Origin: Gymnopus androsaceus JB14 | Taxonomy: Eukaryota > Basidiomycota > Agaricomycetes > Agaricales > Omphalotaceae | NCBI GenBank assembly: GCA_009733575.1 | Contig: ML769546.1 | Span: 77,554 to 141,553, forward strand | Length of the DNA stretch: 64,000 nucleotides | Direction of reading: 5' to 3' | Shown here: positions 10,975 through 23,250 of the stretch, piece after piece | How the letters are laid out: each line of letters starts with the position of its first letter | Numbering within the stretch: the first letter of the stretch is position 1 | Translations under genes and position numbers: made by a program | Notes under the pieces: generated by a model | What the model was told of the DNA's origin: nothing | The model's input: the letters and a program-made list of their open reading frames with translations, nothing else | Database searches by the model: none

Positions 10975-11830
10975 ATGTTCAGGATTCGCTGCTGACCAGT
11001 CGTTTGAACTGTATGTTCCCAGAGCTCCGCCAAATCCAATTCTCCTCGCATCTGGTATCGAAGTCTTTAATAGTCGGTTCAAAAGGTGGAGCAGCCTGTG
11101 CCTTCTTGTGAAGTCTCCAAATACGTTAATGGACCGACTCGACTAATGGCTACCGTCGAAAAGATGCGAATGAGAGGGGAAGGTGATGTCAGAGCCGATT
11201 TGGTGCGAACCACACCTGGAAATATTCATCGATGTATATTAGGGTCGCCGCAGAAGATGCTAACCTGGAAACGCCTGACAGAAGGACAAGGGATATCGGG
11301 AAGCATATTCCTGTTAAAGAACGCTATGGGTTTGGAAGTTCTAGTAAACTCACTTGCATCATTAGATCGTTGTATATCGGAATTTCGAGGAAGACATTGA
11401 CAAGCGAAAAAGCTTCCAAGGTGCTCTAAATTAATCTTTCCGCCCCTCCCAGCGGCCAAACTAAAGAATACTTTGGCATCCTGGCCGGCTTCCTTGGCTT
11501 TCACCACAGCCAGCATAGCCGATCACTTGTCAAGCCTGGCGTCATGACGAGAAAGGTGATTTTCGAGGTACGGGAAAGCAGTTCCTCGGTTGTTCATTAT
11601 GCATTCTTCATTAGCGTAACATCGCACGCGCGATATTGTTGCTTGGCAGACAGAGGTTGGTCGATAGAAAACAGCAATAACGGACTCCAGCTGCGGACGA
11701 ATTGCGACCGAGGATAACGATATGCACATTGCCATGAGTGGAACGAGCGAGAGCCTCTGTCATCGGCTAATGCTTGGAGTTCCGCTGACAAAGACCGTGA
11801 AATGGGAGGTACGAAGATGATGAAGTATTC
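10975..11830 (-). pseudogene. SDR gene wreck, copy 2
   Basis: Fragments in shifting frames match the SDR neighbours. SSSYLPFHGLCQRNSKH stands at the place of the nucleotide-binding motif, so the glycine motif is destroyed. ACDVTLMKNA, EAGQDAKVFFSLAAGRGGKI, and the two intron-exon junctions around NMLPDIP and VVRTKSALTSPSPLIRI also survive. Both introns seen in copy 3 are still present. The central third (the NFLV..PG region) is largely missing. Best described as a dead tandem copy between two live ones. Confidence 0.75.
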
Positions 11831-12300
11831 GAGTAGCGATCGCTGCGATGAGTCATTAGTGATGTAGTTCGAGTAGTTCGTCTAGCAGCCTGCTTGATGT
11901 CGCGTAATGTCATAAGTATGAGCGCAGACCGCGCCATTCTTGTGGTGAAAGTCGGATCTGAGCTATTGAAAGATCCGATTTGACTCTCTAGGACCAATGG
12001 CCATTGACTCGTACAGCTCTATAAAAGAAAGTAATAGTTAGCACTTAGGAATTTACTCGGTCTGGCAACTGGCTTCACATACCGCTCGAAAGCACCCAAT
12101 GACACGCAAGAGCCCCGCTTTATTTTCAATACGATGCTTGGAAGAATTAGCCATTGAATTGTGCCATTGATATTGAGTTCCAATACAATCCTCCAAGAAC
12201 TCAGGCTGCTGCAGGTTGAAACAAGAGTATAAGCGCCTACTAAGCGCTATGATGGCGCAATCATCTCCAGACCCTCTGTTCAACTCTTTCACTCGACAGG

Positions 12301-14378
12301 ATGGCACTAATCACATACGAGAACAGTTGCAATCTGGACAAGACAGATCTTCTGCCAAAGTTGATCAATGTTAAGAACAAGTACGCTAACGTGCCACGCA
12401 AAATCTGGATTCTGCGCGAGGACTATGACAAGAGGATTAAAATGATGGTTCGGCAGGAGTACCACGATGCACTCATGGCAATCCTTCAATGGATGCAGAA
12501 GAAGAAAGAGTATGTATTCATTTTCAGCTTCGTAATTTTTGGTTATTGACCGTTTCAAAGGGATCCGACAAAGACCTACCCAATTGTTGTCACTCCTAGT
12601 AAAGCCCTTGAGCGGGCTTCAGATGTGTACCCGAATCCATTCGAAACTATGGGCGAAAACAAGAACATCTCACTTCGAGCCGGAGGGATCGCTATCGTTG
12701 GGTTGCCGGGAATCGGTGACTCCGTCCTTTTATGCTATATTATCACTTTATTCTGACTTGTTTACAACAGGCAAATCCATCTTTTTATATTATATCTGGA
12801 ACCTTCGCCGCCATCTTAACCTGCCAACTCTATACATGCCAACTGGCGAAACTGCTTGGGTCTGGAAGGAAAATCAGTATTTCCAGATCCAACTCTCAAG
12901 CTGCACGAAGGAAGATCGTCAACGATTTCTCCCCGAAAACACTTGGTGTCTCGTTGACTCGAGCCAAAATGTTGTAGATGTCCCGCAAAATGTGTACAAT
13001 ACTCGCCGCTTTATCTTACAAGCAAGCGAACCCAGGAAGGATGGACTACTGTGGATAGAGAAGGCACCAATTAGAGTAACTTACTTTGCTATGCGCGAAT
13101 GGACCGCTGCCGAATTCATTGCGGGGTACGTTCGAACCTGAGCTCCAGTACAGAACATGATTAACAGTAATTCTAGGCTCCAAGTCCAACCACGATCACT
13201 TCAAGTGGCATCGATGGACCAACTAGTCGAATTCTGGCACAAATTTGGTGGTTCCGCGCGCGATGCTTACAAGAATGCTTTCCAATTGGCTGACTACCAG
13301 AGTTCACTTGAGCATTTAGCGAAAGGACTAACAATCAAATCACTTGATAGAGCCTGCACCCCCAATCCGTCCGCTGCTCAAGCGTACCCCCACCGCCTAC
13401 TTTCTGTCTTCCCTCTTTCTGACGATGACAGAACTCAGTCGAATGTTCGACCTCCCACACCCCATATTATGGAGATCATTGTTCAAGCGTTATCCCCCAG
13501 CCCCGAAAAAACTCAAGTGGACTTTTTTGACTCACTTGTCACCTCCTATAACATTGCGCAAAGAACCCTCGCGGCATATTTTTACGACAGGTATTTTCAT
13601 GAATACATAACCCGGGGCGAAGTGTTGAAGTGCTTTGCTATGAAACCTCCCCAGACAGCGCGAGTCCCTGACCAGCAAACGCGGATCTGGAGCAGCGGAA
13701 CGGGTACAACTAAAACCAAGTCGTTCTCCTTGCCTTATTCCATCACGCCATGTTGTTTCGACCCAAATCTTATTACAGAACTCGTTGTTCGATGCTATTA
13801 CATTCCAGATGATCGTTCATTCCTAACGCTCGACTCTTTTCTAGTCCATTCCAGCACACATGCCGTAGCTTTCAAGCTACAATCACAAGCAAACATGGGG
13901 TAACTGATCAAGGGCTCAATTGGCTTAGGGTACATGGAATAGAGACGATAGAGTATTTTCATGTCTCTCCTTCCTCAACCAAAACAACTTCCATCATGTT
14001 CCCGGCATCTATTCCTGATTCGCTTGACTACCCTGACCTCGATGAATATCCCGAGACCCTCATTGGAAACTCTGTTGCCAAAACATCCGCCGAGGAACTC
14101 ACCATCGATGCTATTGAGGACACTGTTGACGATAGCTGTGCTGTGAAAATCATCGGAATATACCACCTACATCTGGATCTCACATTGTATGGCATACCGT
14201 CCATTGATTTTCACTGAATTACTGCTTATCGTAATATCACAGGAAAAACCAAAAACGCACGAAGAAGAGGAATCGCGCATATGTGCAAGCGCCCAATACC
14301 AAGAAGTCAAGGATAATAAGATCGCAAACAGTTGGGACCTCTTTGCCGTTCCAGTCCACTAGCTCTCAGCCGGGCTAG
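12301..14378 (+). CDS. RHS/Crinkler-like P-loop NTPase protein, one apparent frameshift
   Basis: Five exons: 12301-12509, 12561-12715, 12771-13125, 13177-14186 and 14243-14378, with introns of 51-56 nt. About 620 residues. Seen: Walker A GLPGIGKS, with intron 2 splitting its second-last glycine codon; a Walker B-like WCLVDSS; a REWTAAEF element; FWHKFGGSARDAY, resembling the YGGSPR element of this class; YYIPDDRSFLTLDSF; and TSKHGVTDQGLNWL. These blocks, in this order, are known from RHS-type and Crinkler-type NTPase effectors widespread in fungi. The last exon ends in a basic KNQKRTKKRNR tail, possibly a nuclear localisation signal. A one-base loss near 13873 separates AVAF from the following block. 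No N-terminal LFLAK-type Crinkler leader or secretion signal is visible. Function here unknown. Confidence 0.65.
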
Positions 14379-15150
14379 CTATGTTTTTTTGTATTCCATA
14401 TTCTTTTTTATGCGGGTTCCAGGTCACTGCTGCAGAGTCGGTATGTATCTGCTAAGCGTGTTCTGTATTCTTGTCCTGTTTCTTATAGATTTATCAGTCC
14501 GTTATTCATGTTGCCTCTAACTCTATCCTTAATCGTAGCCTGTCCTAGTGTAATTCCATCTACCAAACATCTCTAGTACTGTATCAATGGTTCGCCATGG
14601 CCCATGCGTAATTGATGTTTCGCCGAGTTTATTCGCATTCTGCTACTAGATACTGTAATACAAATCCATCACGAAACCGCCCAAACGGTAAACCTGGGGA
14701 AGGAAGGAAGGAGGTTCACTAGTGCATTACAGGTCTTGGATTATTTACATAGATGCGCATTCACAGTGCATTTCAAAGTTGGAAACAAAAAATCAGTTCT
14801 TGAGCGGGTTTAATTTGTATTCTCGAAAGCCGGAAATGACGTTGGATGCTTGGTTTTCTCGAACAGGCTTTCTCCTTTTTCTTCAGATAAGAAAAGCTTT
14901 CGGTTGCGTTCAAACTGAATAATGATGACTGAGACTGTAATAAGAACAAGGATCCCCGCGAGACTCACACTCTTCCAAAGACCACTTTCAATAGGCAGCA
15001 AAGCGTACGGGTAAGATGTCTGCTACATCTGGATCTGGACACTGAAGAGCTCGAAGTGCGATGCTGGAACAGGGCAAGTGAATTAGTTCTCTACGCAGGC
15101 TAGGAACATTAAGGTATATTGATTTCCTTCCTGCTATCCCAACTCCCCGT
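14379..15150. other. Intergenic, no confident gene
   Basis: Two convergent 3' ends meet here. A minus-strand 63-codon ORF (14810-15001) has one hydrophobic stretch (VSLAGILVLITVSVIII), but it lacks homologues I recognise and sits in the SDR 3' flank. I do not call it. Confidence 0.4.
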
Positions 15151-16213
15151 TCAAGCACTCGAAGCCTCCGCTGACTCAGTCGCTCCAGCACTATGCTCCC
15201 AAAGCTTTTTCCGAGACTCCTCGTCCCCGAAATACCGCGTTTTCCCAATATCATTACCATGATTGTCAATTCTCCAAGCACCAGGTCTTGAAGCCGTGTT
15301 GAGTAGTCCGTTCAAAAGGTACTCGCCGGCGGCTTCCTGTGAAGTTGCTAGGTATGAAAGAGGGCTAAATCGACTAGTGGCTATTGTCGAAGCGATGCGA
15401 ATGATAGAAGAAGGTGATGCGGAGCCAAGGTTGGTTCGTACTGTGCCTGGAGATACATATGTAGTATGTTAGTGGATCATTAGCGATGTACTATGGAGAG
15501 ATGCTGACCTGGATAGGCGTGGCAGAAGGTGAGCGAGGGATATCGGGAAGCATATTCCTGCACAAGAACATTTCAGCATAGTTCAGTTGGAGATCACAAT
15601 GAACACATACCTCCATCATTAGATCATTGTAGGTCGGTGTCGCGAGCGCGGCATTGGCAAGCGAGAAAGTCTTCTTCAACCCAAGGTCCTCCAGATTGAT
15701 CTTCCCGCCCATTCCAGCAGCCAAGACAGAAAAGACCTTGGAATCCTCGCCAGCTTCGTTCGCTTGCACCAAAGCTGGAACAAGGCCGTGAATAAACTTC
15801 CATCGCGCGTAATAATGCACCGCCAGCTTCTTGTCAATACCCTCCTCAGTCTCGTCTCTTCCACTCAACGTCAGCAAACCGGGAGTCATGACGAGAAAGT
15901 TAATCCTCGAAGTACGGGAGAGCAGCTCCTGTGTCGTTCGCTGAACATTCTTCATGAGCGTGACGTCGCATGCGAGGAATTCGTGCTTGGCTGAGGGAGA
16001 GGTCGGTCGAGGGAAACCGGCAATGATGGCTTCAGCTGCGGATGAGTTGCGACCGATGATAATAATATGTGCGTTGCCATTCGTGGAACGAGCGAAAGCT
16101 TCTGCCATTCCCTGGCCAATACCTGAAGTTCCGCCAACAAATACGGCAACAGGCAGGTACGAAGGTGAAAAGGAGGCGTTGAGGGCTCGGATGGCTGAGA
16201 TAGATGGAGCCAT
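15151..16213 (-). CDS. Short-chain dehydrogenase/reductase (SDR), copy 3
   Basis: Three exons (15611-16213, 15509-15557, 15151-15446) with introns of 53 nt and 62 nt join to about 315 residues without any break. Seen: VAVFVGGTSGIGQG (dinucleotide binding, about residue 25); NFLVMTPG; a KVFSVLAAGMGGKI beta-strand and turn; TYNDLMMEEYASRYPS; FCHAYPGTVRTNLG; PGAWRIDNHGNDIG; and an Ala/Ser/Glu-rich end. The 49-nt middle exon encodes EYASRYPSLTFCHAYP. It is closely related to copy 1 and is the cleanest gene of the cluster. As in copy 1, YNDLM replaces the usual YxxxK, which may be a family feature. Cytosolic by inference; substrate unknown. Confidence 0.9.
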
Positions 16214-16854
16214 GGATTGAGAAATGGATGAGGAGTAGATTGTTTCCAGGCCTTTTTAAGTGCCCCTACGATTGCCGGCACGCCGCGTATGCCATGGCAC
16301 GACGGTGACGTCGGCAGAGCACACGTACCCTTGCTGCCAGCCTGTATGAAGGCTGAACCTCGTAATCCCTGTTAATCTCGGCGAAGACCGCCTCATCCTT
16401 GGTGAATCAATTTTGGCCATTACAGAGTACAAAAGGAGCGAATAATTCTCGAGTCCAGTGCATCGCAAAGCTCTGTACTAAGAAGCATAGGACACATTAA
16501 TACGTTTGTGTAGAGATTCCGTTGGCTTCACGCACCTTGAAATTCAATCCCATTGCCCAATTACAGATTTCAGACAAATTCATCGTTGCTCATTGACAAT
16601 CATCATCATCATCATTCAACGTCCAAACGGCGGGGAAGTTTCGGCGTTCGAATTCCTTGAAGCATAAGCATGCAAAGACATTGACTAGAAGTGCGGTATC
16701 GAGTTTTCTTAGTAAATTAAAGGAGAAGCGTGTAGGACATAGGACTTGATTTGGTTCATTGGTTCAGCTAGCGTACGAATTTTCACGCGACTTGATAAGA
16801 TAAGATAAAGTTTGCCGTTGAGAGTTCTGCCTAATCTCGACTGCCTCCTCATTC
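16214..16854. other. Divergent intergenic region
   Basis: This is the shared upstream region of the minus-strand SDR and the plus-strand HNH-type gene. It contains an ATC/CAT-rich run at about 16600 and no ORF that I would call. Confidence 0.5.
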
Positions 16855-17999
16855 ATGGTGACAACAAGGTCGCAGGTATCAGGTCATCAAAACTCTAGCG
16901 AAAGGAAGAGTGGAAAAGGGAAGGACGGAAAAGGGAAAGCACCATCGAAAAAATCGCAACCGCAACCGAGAAACCCCTCTATTTTACGCCTTCGCATCCG
17001 GGCGAGCAGTGTTTTAGTCTACGCCAATGATGTGTACGTCCGTCTCTTCAGCTACCGACGTGGCTCAGACATACGCTACTTCTCTGCCTAATCCCGCTCA
17101 GCAATACCTAGACCTTTTGGAAGGCAAGCTCTCTGACTTTCAATACTTTGCGGGCGGAGAACGCTCCCAGTGGCTTATCGACGTTGCTCACGGCTTGTGC
17201 GACCCACGCCACAAAATGTGGGCAGCTCTGGGCTCGGAATCGCAATGGCCAGGATAGTCTTGTCAACCCGAATGATCCACTACGAGCTTGGATCTACGAA
17301 TATCGTGTTGCTGCTCCTATTCGCCTGACGAAAATCAGCGATCGCCAGGACAAATCAGCAACATCGCGTTCAAATGCACCTCAAACAATGAGAACCCGAG
17401 TGTTGGGGCGAGATGGACTTTGCTGGATCTCCAGGGAGACGGGTCCGAGGACAATAAAAAGCAGTCACATATGTCCTAAGCGGATGGGCGATGAACAAGG
17501 TCGCTTTCTTTACGAAGAATTCACGAACATGCCTTCTCCTGCCGGCCTCTCGATTTTCCATCCAATATTCGGTGTAACCCTATTTACCGCCTTGGACGCC
17601 TACTTCGATTTCTATGAGGTTGCTCTCAAACCAACTAATGGTGTATGTCGGTTTTGCCTTTCAATTCTTTTCTTGGTTCTCATTTCAACTGGACAGGACT
17701 ATGTGGTTCACGATTTCAGTGGTAAAAACTTGAACATCTATGGTGTTAACACAGTTCCGACTCCCGTCTTGCATGGGCACCAAGTTTCTCCTCCCAATCC
17801 TGCATCTGATATCAACCCACCTGCAGGTCTTTTCTGGTGGCACTACCTCCAGTGTGTCATCGTGAAGTTCGGTTGCTTAGGCTATCGCGACGCACAAAAT
17901 ATCTTTCATTATGAAAAGCCCATGCGAATGGAGGACGATCTGGATGATGACAATGACAATGACGACGATGGTTTTCTTTGGCCAACTGCCCAGCTTTGA
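16855..17999 (+). pseudogene. HNH_2-type nuclease-domain protein, frameshifted
   Basis: A lysine/serine-rich start (MVTTRSQVSG, then KGKDGKGKAPSKKSQ) leads to YLDLLEGKLSDFQYFAG, LIDVAHGLCDPR, SLVNPNDPLRAWIYEYRV, VLGRDGLCWIS and SSHICPKRMGD. These are followed by GVTLFTALDAYFDFYEVAL, DYVVHDFSG and an acidic tail. CWIS..SSHICPKRM plus LD.YFD.YE is the layout of fungal HNH_2 (PF13391-like) proteins, with Cys/His ligands and a second half resembling NG..L....H..FD. Two single-base shifts are needed, near 17025 and near 17220. An intron lies around 17645-17695. The copy is close to full length, unlike its two truncated relatives at 18253 and 23585. Confidence 0.6.
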
Positions 18000-18252
18000 T
18001 CGGGGACGCATGTTGACGCAGAACCTAGAGCAACAGATGGAGAAAGAGGCTCTGATTTCCAGTTGGGTCAACAAATAGTGATATTGAGCTTTTACTGGTC
18101 ATTTATCCTTCTTACTTATACCTTATACTTTTCGGGCTTTCCCATTTCTTGTTGGTCAAATAATACATACATTATATCAAACCATGATTGTCCTATGACT
18201 CGCTGTCACTCACACAGGCCAGTCACTCTTGGTGCCTGCTACTTTCTTCCAG

Positions 18253-18905
18253 CTACCTCAACCAACTCAAATGGGTCTTTTTTGCCATGCGGGTTCCTGA
18301 GCTTTGCAGATGTGTTGTAGTGGTGTATTTGGAGATCCAACAATGTCCGCCATCTCGCCTAAACACGCTAGTTCTCATTGTTTGGGGCACACCTGAACGC
18401 GATGTTGCTGATTTTCCCTGGCGATCGCTGATTTTCGTCAGGCGAATAGGAGTATAAACGCGATATCCGTAGACTGATGCTCGAAGAGGACCACTCGGGT
18501 TGACAAGACTGGCCGGGCCATTGGGGTTCCAAACCAAAGCGCCCCACGTTTCTGACGTGGGTCGCACAAGCCATGGGCGACGTCGATGAACCAGCAAGAG
18601 TGTTCCTCGCCCGCAAAGTGTTCAAGGTCAGTGAAATCACCTTCCAGCAGGTCTAGGTATCCTTGAGAGGTATCAGGGGAAGAAGTGGCATAAGCCTCGA
18701 GAACGTCGTCGTGCGACAACACAGAATTGGCGTAACGTGAAACACTGCTCGTCCGGATGCACAGGTACAAAAGGGAGGGGTCTCTCGGTCGCGATGTCGG
18801 CTTGTTCAATGGCTGCTCCTGAGGTAGTATTTCGCCCTTCCCGCTTCCTCCAGAACTCCCAAATGTCCCTGCTGCTTCCTGAGATCTCAAACCGGTTCTA
18901 GGCAT
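18253..18905 (-). pseudogene. Truncated HNH-type protein, left copy
   Basis: MPRTGLRSQEAAGTFGSSGG, then PTSRPRDPSLLYLCIRTSSV, YLDLLEGDFTDLEHFAG and FIDVAHGLCDPRQK. The frame then shifts near 18535 by loss of one base, after which SLVNPSGPLRASVY and CWISKYTTT continue in another frame. The sequence ends before the second half of the HNH domain seen in 16855-17999, so even an unshifted version lacks a complete nuclease fold. Confidence 0.7.
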
Positions 18906-19510
18906 GCTCAGTGATCACTGATTATTGATATGGCATGGGAACAAGGTGTAGATGTAAATTTTTTGTTGCGGTGGTTTGGGTGGCGAGATATTATACTCAT
19001 GGATAGCCAATCCGGAGCTTCCAATTTGACGTCGGTGATTCGAATCGTTGAGGCTGGGAGCCGTAGTCTCGTAGACAAGAAATCAAAGCTATACTTGCGG
19101 AAGGAGCCTTGCCGACTCACGGTGCCGCTCTTTATCTTATCACGGAATTATCACAGAATACGAGCCAAATCAAGCGCTCGCGGGCATCCTTCCAAAAAAC
19201 CCTTCAACTTCAAGTTCAAGCGTTTCGCTTTTACAACAATAGATCGACAGAATACAAACATTGGAAGGAGATGCTTCTTCCTCTCTCAACCGCATTCACA
19301 TTCACGTCCACCTTCACTTCCCTAGGCGCTAGACCCGCGTCTAGCACATCGCGCAATCAAAGCCACTCTTCAAAAGCTTCCCGTTTTCCCGCAGAGTCTG
19401 TATAAATCCAGGATGCAGATTTTTGCGATGATAGATAGGCGCGCTCAGAATCACCCTTGGACGCAACACTGAACACCGCCGCTGTTGCAAAAACTTGTTC
19501 CTATACGACC

Positions 19511-20434
19511 ATGATCTCAAGACGTCTGGCGACGCTTTTGTTCTCACTGGCAGTATATCTAGTATCTCTTACTGTAGCTCAGAGTCCAACCCACGAGATA
19601 ACTTCGTTTCAAAGCCTGCCCGCAAGGCTATTCTTTTTGAGGGATACTTCAGTGCGTATTTTTTTTTTATTGAAAGTATTTCTGTGAAATGAAGGTTATA
19701 GACTGCTATATATCACGATGTTATTGAGGGAATTGTCTACATCTCGCAAGACGAGGGTAAATCATGGGGCCCAGCGGCAGGAATTCCGCAAGGGGAAGCT
19801 GTAATGGTCATTGAACATCCATTCGACAGCGCTTATGTGAGTTCACTAGAAAATTGGCTCAGTGCAATAGGTAATTCTTGTTCTACAGGCATTTGCATTG
19901 ACTATGGGAACTACACATTATCGAACAGAAGACCGAGGCAAGACTTGGAGGTCCTTTGATATGCCTGTCCCGCCAGCTCTCGTCGCTCGCCCGCTTTCTT
20001 TCCATTCACATCCCAACAAGTATGGCTATATTCTGTATCAGGGGACCGAGTGCAGAAAGGTAGGCTGGGGTACCGTCTGTCACGACGTGGTTCGTAAAAA
20101 ACGCAATACAGTCTTCGCATTCTGATTCCTTGGTTTAGACCTATTACACCAAGGAGGCATTTTCGGATCTACCACGCTGCTCTTGTCCGAAACCTCTCGC
20201 TGTCAGTTCGCGCACAGTACTGATGAATTTAAACACGAAGCTCATCCCGACTTGATTTACTGTGTCGCATTCGACACAAGCTCCAACACTGGCGATCATT
20301 CTCTTTCCTCTAGTCTACTGTTCTCCAGCACAGACTTTTCCAGAGCGAGAACAAGGTTGAAGATCTGGGTATTGAAAAAATGCCCGCGAGTCTTCGCGCT
20401 TGCCATAGTGGCCAAGTATGCTGTCGTCGCTCTC
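19511..20434 (+). pseudogene. VPS10 sortilin 5' fragment, left copy
   Basis: Signal peptide MISRRLATLLFSLAVYLVSL, then [50 protein letters not shown] and [20 protein letters not shown], as in the right copy. Several one-base losses are visible relative to that copy: CTACCACG for CTACCCACG near 20168, one T in the TTTTTCC run near 20339, and single Gs near 20374 and 20390. The gene is cut off at 20434. It cannot encode a sortilin. Confidence 0.8.
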
Positions 20435-21317
20435 AACAATAATATATTTCGCCACAGATTTCCACCGAAAATGAGCAAAGATTCCTCTTGAAAAATAAAT
20501 AGAAAATTATATTCTTTTTCGTATATAATTCCAGCTGCAAAACCCCGTGAAATCTAATCAATATTCCGATGGGAAAAAAGAGTCAATTTTGCTTGGAAAA
20601 TTGCCATGATTTCCACCGTAAAAGGATTCGAGATAAAAGAAGTGTAACGCTGGTAAATCGAGTTCTATTGCACCCGTGAAAGGTCTTGTGATGTCTGGTC
20701 TTTCCCGATTGAAATCTTTTAACTATTTCGCCATCAACCACGCAGTATCCAGTTACTGCCTGTTACTGCCCAGGTCACTGCCCAGTCTCCTGGGCTTAGC
20801 CGCTCAAAATGCTGAATAAGCAACAGGCATCCGGCATGCAGAGTATTATGAAGCAAAGGGAACCCGCTGCTTTGTAAGCGCTAAGCCAAATACTTTTGGA
20901 GGGGTGCTTCGCAGGCAACAAGTAGGCCGACCAAGTTGTCCCTTGCGCCCATGCTAGTTGATGCAAGGACCGTGACCTTACAATGGTTTGTTTGAGAATA
21001 GTATAGCATAATCATTTTCTGTCTCTGCAAGGCAATGCATTTATGCACTGAATATGGCATCTACATTACATTTCATTGATGGTACATTCCTTCAAAAATA
21101 ACACTTACCTCTATTTTTTGCCCCCCTGTAATACCCACTAAAACCCCGCTTTCCTTAGTCCAGTCTGTGGGGAGATTCTCCTCCAGGTATGGATCACCCC
21201 TTTTGCCTATTGATGGTGGGTCATTCTCCAGTCCAGCTCCAGTCATTCATTTATCATTGTGACCCATTTATTTGTTACTTCTGTTTTGGTAAAAGCTCTA
21301 CCCTCATTTGCAACTGT

Positions 21318-21692
21318 TCATTCACAATGCAGCTTCCAGATTAGGTATGCAGACTCAGATATTGAAAATTCCCACAGGCAGCTTTCACCAATCTGTATCC
21401 CACTTGCTTTTGCCAATCCGCATCCCAGGATATCTCCTAAGGTCATGAATGACCAGAATATTCTGCTGCCTTTCATCTTCCAGAGTTTTTTGGCTAGCTT
21501 GCAAATCAGTGCTTGCCCTGGAGATTCACACTCAGTTAGAACATGTCTAAAGTCATCTATTTTGCCACATTCATTGCATGTTGCTTGTTCTCGCAGTTCC
21601 GGTATCATATTATTTCGCAACCAATGTGTACCTGTCCAGTATGCATCATGTGTTACCATCCACAGGAAATTGCATGTCTTACATTTAAACAC
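21318..21692 (-). pseudogene. LINE (non-LTR) RT ORF C-terminal fragment, zinc-finger region
   Basis: The 124-codon frame reads FLWMVTHDAYWTGTHW, then REQATCNECGKIDDFRHVLT followed by ECESPGQALICKLAKKLWKM. CNECG..DDFRHVLTEC is the CCHC-like finger found downstream of RT/RNase H in fungal non-LTR elements. No RT, endonuclease or RNase H domain adjoins it, so this is a scrap inside the inverted-repeat structure. Confidence 0.6.
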
Positions 21693-22738
21693 TTAAAGGT
21701 ACTTAATCCACTGAGAAGCGAACAGCGGGACATGGGGAAAAGCTTGTTGTCTGGAATCCCTGGAAGCAGTCTGTAAATTACACTCTGAGCATTGAATGAA
21801 TGCAGAAAAAGTAAAATGATTTTGAATTGAAAGCAGAATTATAACTAAATTGTACAACTATTATCCATACTTAGAACCATACCTGTCGCAAAGTATACAA
21901 ATCCCGGCAAGATGCAGAGGCCATCACTTTACATTACGGTTATTACAATGACGTTAATATGTTTGTCTGATGTACAACGGAACGTTCATGCAAGCCATCT
22001 AGCCGGGGGACTCTCAACCTGCTCAGCCTTTGCAAGAGCAATGTATTCCAGATGCTGAGGGTAGTCCTGTCCTGGACTCAACTGCGATATTTCTTCATCA
22101 ATGACTCCAAATGAATGAAAAAAATGATGCGGATGGATTTTGTTTACCCATTTGAGAGAGAAAGAATGTAGCATTGGCGCATGAATGACATCCAAAATCC
22201 AGCTCGACGGCAACAGTAGAAAGTGTAGCTCAAAGAACTGCAGTTGTGAAAGGTGAAAAGGCTTGCGCCGGAATTTTTCTAGAAACAATATGTGCTTCTT
22301 GATAATGCATCAGAATGGGAAGAAAACTTACTAAAATCTGACCAGGACTCTTACGGAAGTGAGGATAAAGAGGAACCTGATACGGTCTCTTCCATTCCAG
22401 AATGCATCCAGTGCTATCCAAAATATATCTGCAAGTAGTTCTGGTGGCAAAGGTAAGTAACATGGATTGGGGGTCCAGGATATGATCTGTGGCATTGTGG
22501 TCGGAAAAGAAGTTAATGTTGAGTAGCAGAAGAAGAAAGAGCGCCCATTTGCTTAGTAAGCGCCGGGTGCCTGTTGTTTATTCAGCATTTGAGCGGCTAA
22601 GCCAACTGGGCAGTCCCAACCGGGCAGTCCCTAGGCAGTAACAGGCAGTAACCGGGTACCGCATGTTTGATGGTGAAATAGTTAAAAGATTTCGATTGGG
22701 AAAGACCAGACATCACAAGACCTTTCATGGGTGCAATA

Positions 22739-23250
22739 AGGACCCCTGATTATGGGGGGTGAACCTGGATATTTGAGGCTCCGGACAGGGCCATTTTTGA
22801 CCGAACAAAATTTTCCTATATCGCCCAATTTTTGACCGAAATTTGTATTTAGGTTCCTCCAGAACCCAATTTTTGACCGAACTTTTACATCTACCTTCTT
22901 TAAGCTACGGAAGGAGTGAAATAACGCTTTACAGTCAAAATACACCAAATCCTCATCCTCATCCAATTCCTGATACTCAGAATCCAGATTTTGAGCAGAT
23001 AGCCCTACTGTAGGCGTTTTGCGTGATTTCAAATTGCATCGAGTTCATTATTTGTGTTGTGTGACATGTAATTTACAAAAAATTTGGCTGAATCTGGGCT
23101 CAAATCCCGCCATTTTTGACCGAAAATCTGCTCAGAGTTTCCGCCTATGGCGGTGCTTTTTGCCCGAACCTGTACCTGGATGTTGACAAAAATCGGACCT
23201 ATTTTTGACCGAACCGTTACCCAGAAGTTCCCCCCATAATCAGGGGTCCT
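22739..23250. mobile_element. 512-bp MITE nested in the right arm
   Basis: Perfect 21-bp terminal inverted repeats begin AGGACCCCTGATTATGGGGG. They are flanked by 8-bp duplications GTGCAATA at 22731-22738 and 23251-23258. The opposite, inverted arm keeps the empty site (GGGTGCAATAGAAC on the complementary strand near 20670). The interior has five same-orientation copies of TTTTTGACCGAA between about 22794 and 23215, and no coding capacity. Confidence 0.9.

Larger units (their letters stand above)
18214..20434. repeat. Direct segmental duplication, left copy
   Basis: Near-identical to 23547-25773. Both begin at CAGGCCAGTCACTCTTGGTG. This copy loses homology after GTCGTCGCTCTCA, where the inverted-repeat structure starts. 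It contains a truncated HNH gene (minus) and the 5' part of VPS10 (plus) in divergent order. Confidence 0.9.

Noticed and set aside
18930..19405. Plus-strand ORFs between the HNH and VPS10 genes, repeated at 24263-24739
   Set aside because: They lie in the divergent promoter region, have no recognisable domain, and are duplicated only because the whole segment is.
22794..23215. CRISPR-like array from repeated TTTTTGACCGAA
   Set aside because: Repeats are 12 bp, irregularly spaced, and lie inside a MITE of a eukaryotic genome.
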